Below, one piece after another: positions 23,121 to 23,189 of a DNA stretch of 23,189 nt. Each line of letters opens with the position of its first letter. The stretch's first letter is position 1. A program made the translations under genes and the position numbers. The stretch is from Shimia_B sp039198835 (GTDB lineage Bacteria; Pseudomonadota; Alphaproteobacteria; Rhodobacterales; Rhodobacteraceae): NCBI GenBank assembly GCA_039198835.1, contig JBCCTH010000017.1, forward strand, positions 1 to 23,189, written 5' to 3'. The notes under the pieces are model-generated. The model was not told where the DNA came from. It did no database searches and worked only from the letters and a program-made list of their open reading frames with translations.

Positions 23121-23189
23121 CAGCCTTCCATGGCGGTGGGGCGGATTTCGACCGCGCCGTATTTGGCCATCGGGCATTTCTTGGCCCAG
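23120..23189 (-). CDS. YCII/DGPF-family protein, C-terminal fragment (partial)
   Basis: Only the last 22 codons and TGA are in the window. They read WAKKCPMAKYGAVEIRPTAM followed by Glu-Gly, which matches the usual end of YCII-related (DGPF) proteins. Such genes regularly precede ECF42 sigma factor genes and are their known targets, so the assignment rests on both sequence and context. The stop overlaps the sigma factor ATG by one base, implying co-translation. The 5' end lies beyond the window. Confidence 0.75.
   Translation of the reverse strand, partial: WAKKCPMAKYGAVEIRPTAMEG

Noticed and set aside
23121..23177. Longer N-terminus for the sigma factor starting at 23177
   Set aside because: That stretch encodes the YCII-family C-terminus in another frame; the overlapping ATG at 23120 gives the normal sigma region 2 start.

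Overview
The window is ordinary high-GC alphaproteobacterial chromosome. It is very probably from the order Rhodobacterales (Rhodobacteraceae/Roseobacter group). The evidence is the strong GC bias at third codon positions, an aa3 cytochrome oxidase cluster whose order (tldD divergent from ctaC-ctaB-small ORF-ctaG-ctaE-SURF1, then thrC, an M16 peptidase and a GNAT gene) is typical of that group, and the pairing of MTA phosphorylase with adenine phosphoribosyltransferase. Coding density is high, no gap between genes reaches 300 bases, and I see no tRNA, rRNA, CRISPR array, phage or insertion sequence.

Layout. Positions 1-48 hold four perfect copies of a 12-bp unit cut by the window edge. On the minus strand follow topA (DNA topoisomerase I), dprA (DNA-processing protein) and tldD (metalloprotease subunit). 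From 5848 to 15655 eleven genes run on the plus strand: ctaC, ctaB, a 62-residue membrane protein, ctaG, ctaE, SURF1, thrC, an M16 zinc peptidase, a GNAT acetyltransferase, an exported metallo-beta-lactamase-fold protein and a GlcD-like FAD dehydrogenase. Many of the early junctions overlap or nearly abut, which points to one long transcription unit. Cytochrome oxidase subunit I is absent and must be encoded elsewhere.

From 18484 down to 15838 a minus-strand operon encodes MTA phosphorylase, two LysE/RhtB-type exporters and adenine phosphoribosyltransferase. The first and last enzymes are consecutive salvage steps: MTA to adenine, then adenine to AMP. Divergent from it, after a 117-bp region rich in inverted repeats, is a lipase-like alpha/beta hydrolase, followed by a SulP anion transporter and a small exported ABM-fold protein. 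The right end (minus strand) carries an ECF42-type sigma factor with a C-terminal TPR-like extension and the last 22 codons of its usual partner, a YCII/DGPF-family protein.

I found no convincing wholly new system. The points most worth a second look are the two exporters placed inside the MTA/adenine salvage operon, the exported MBL-fold protein with a degenerate metal motif, the inverted-repeat-rich divergent control region at 18485-18601, the edge-truncated 12-bp tandem repeat, and the exported ABM-fold protein beside the ECF42 module.
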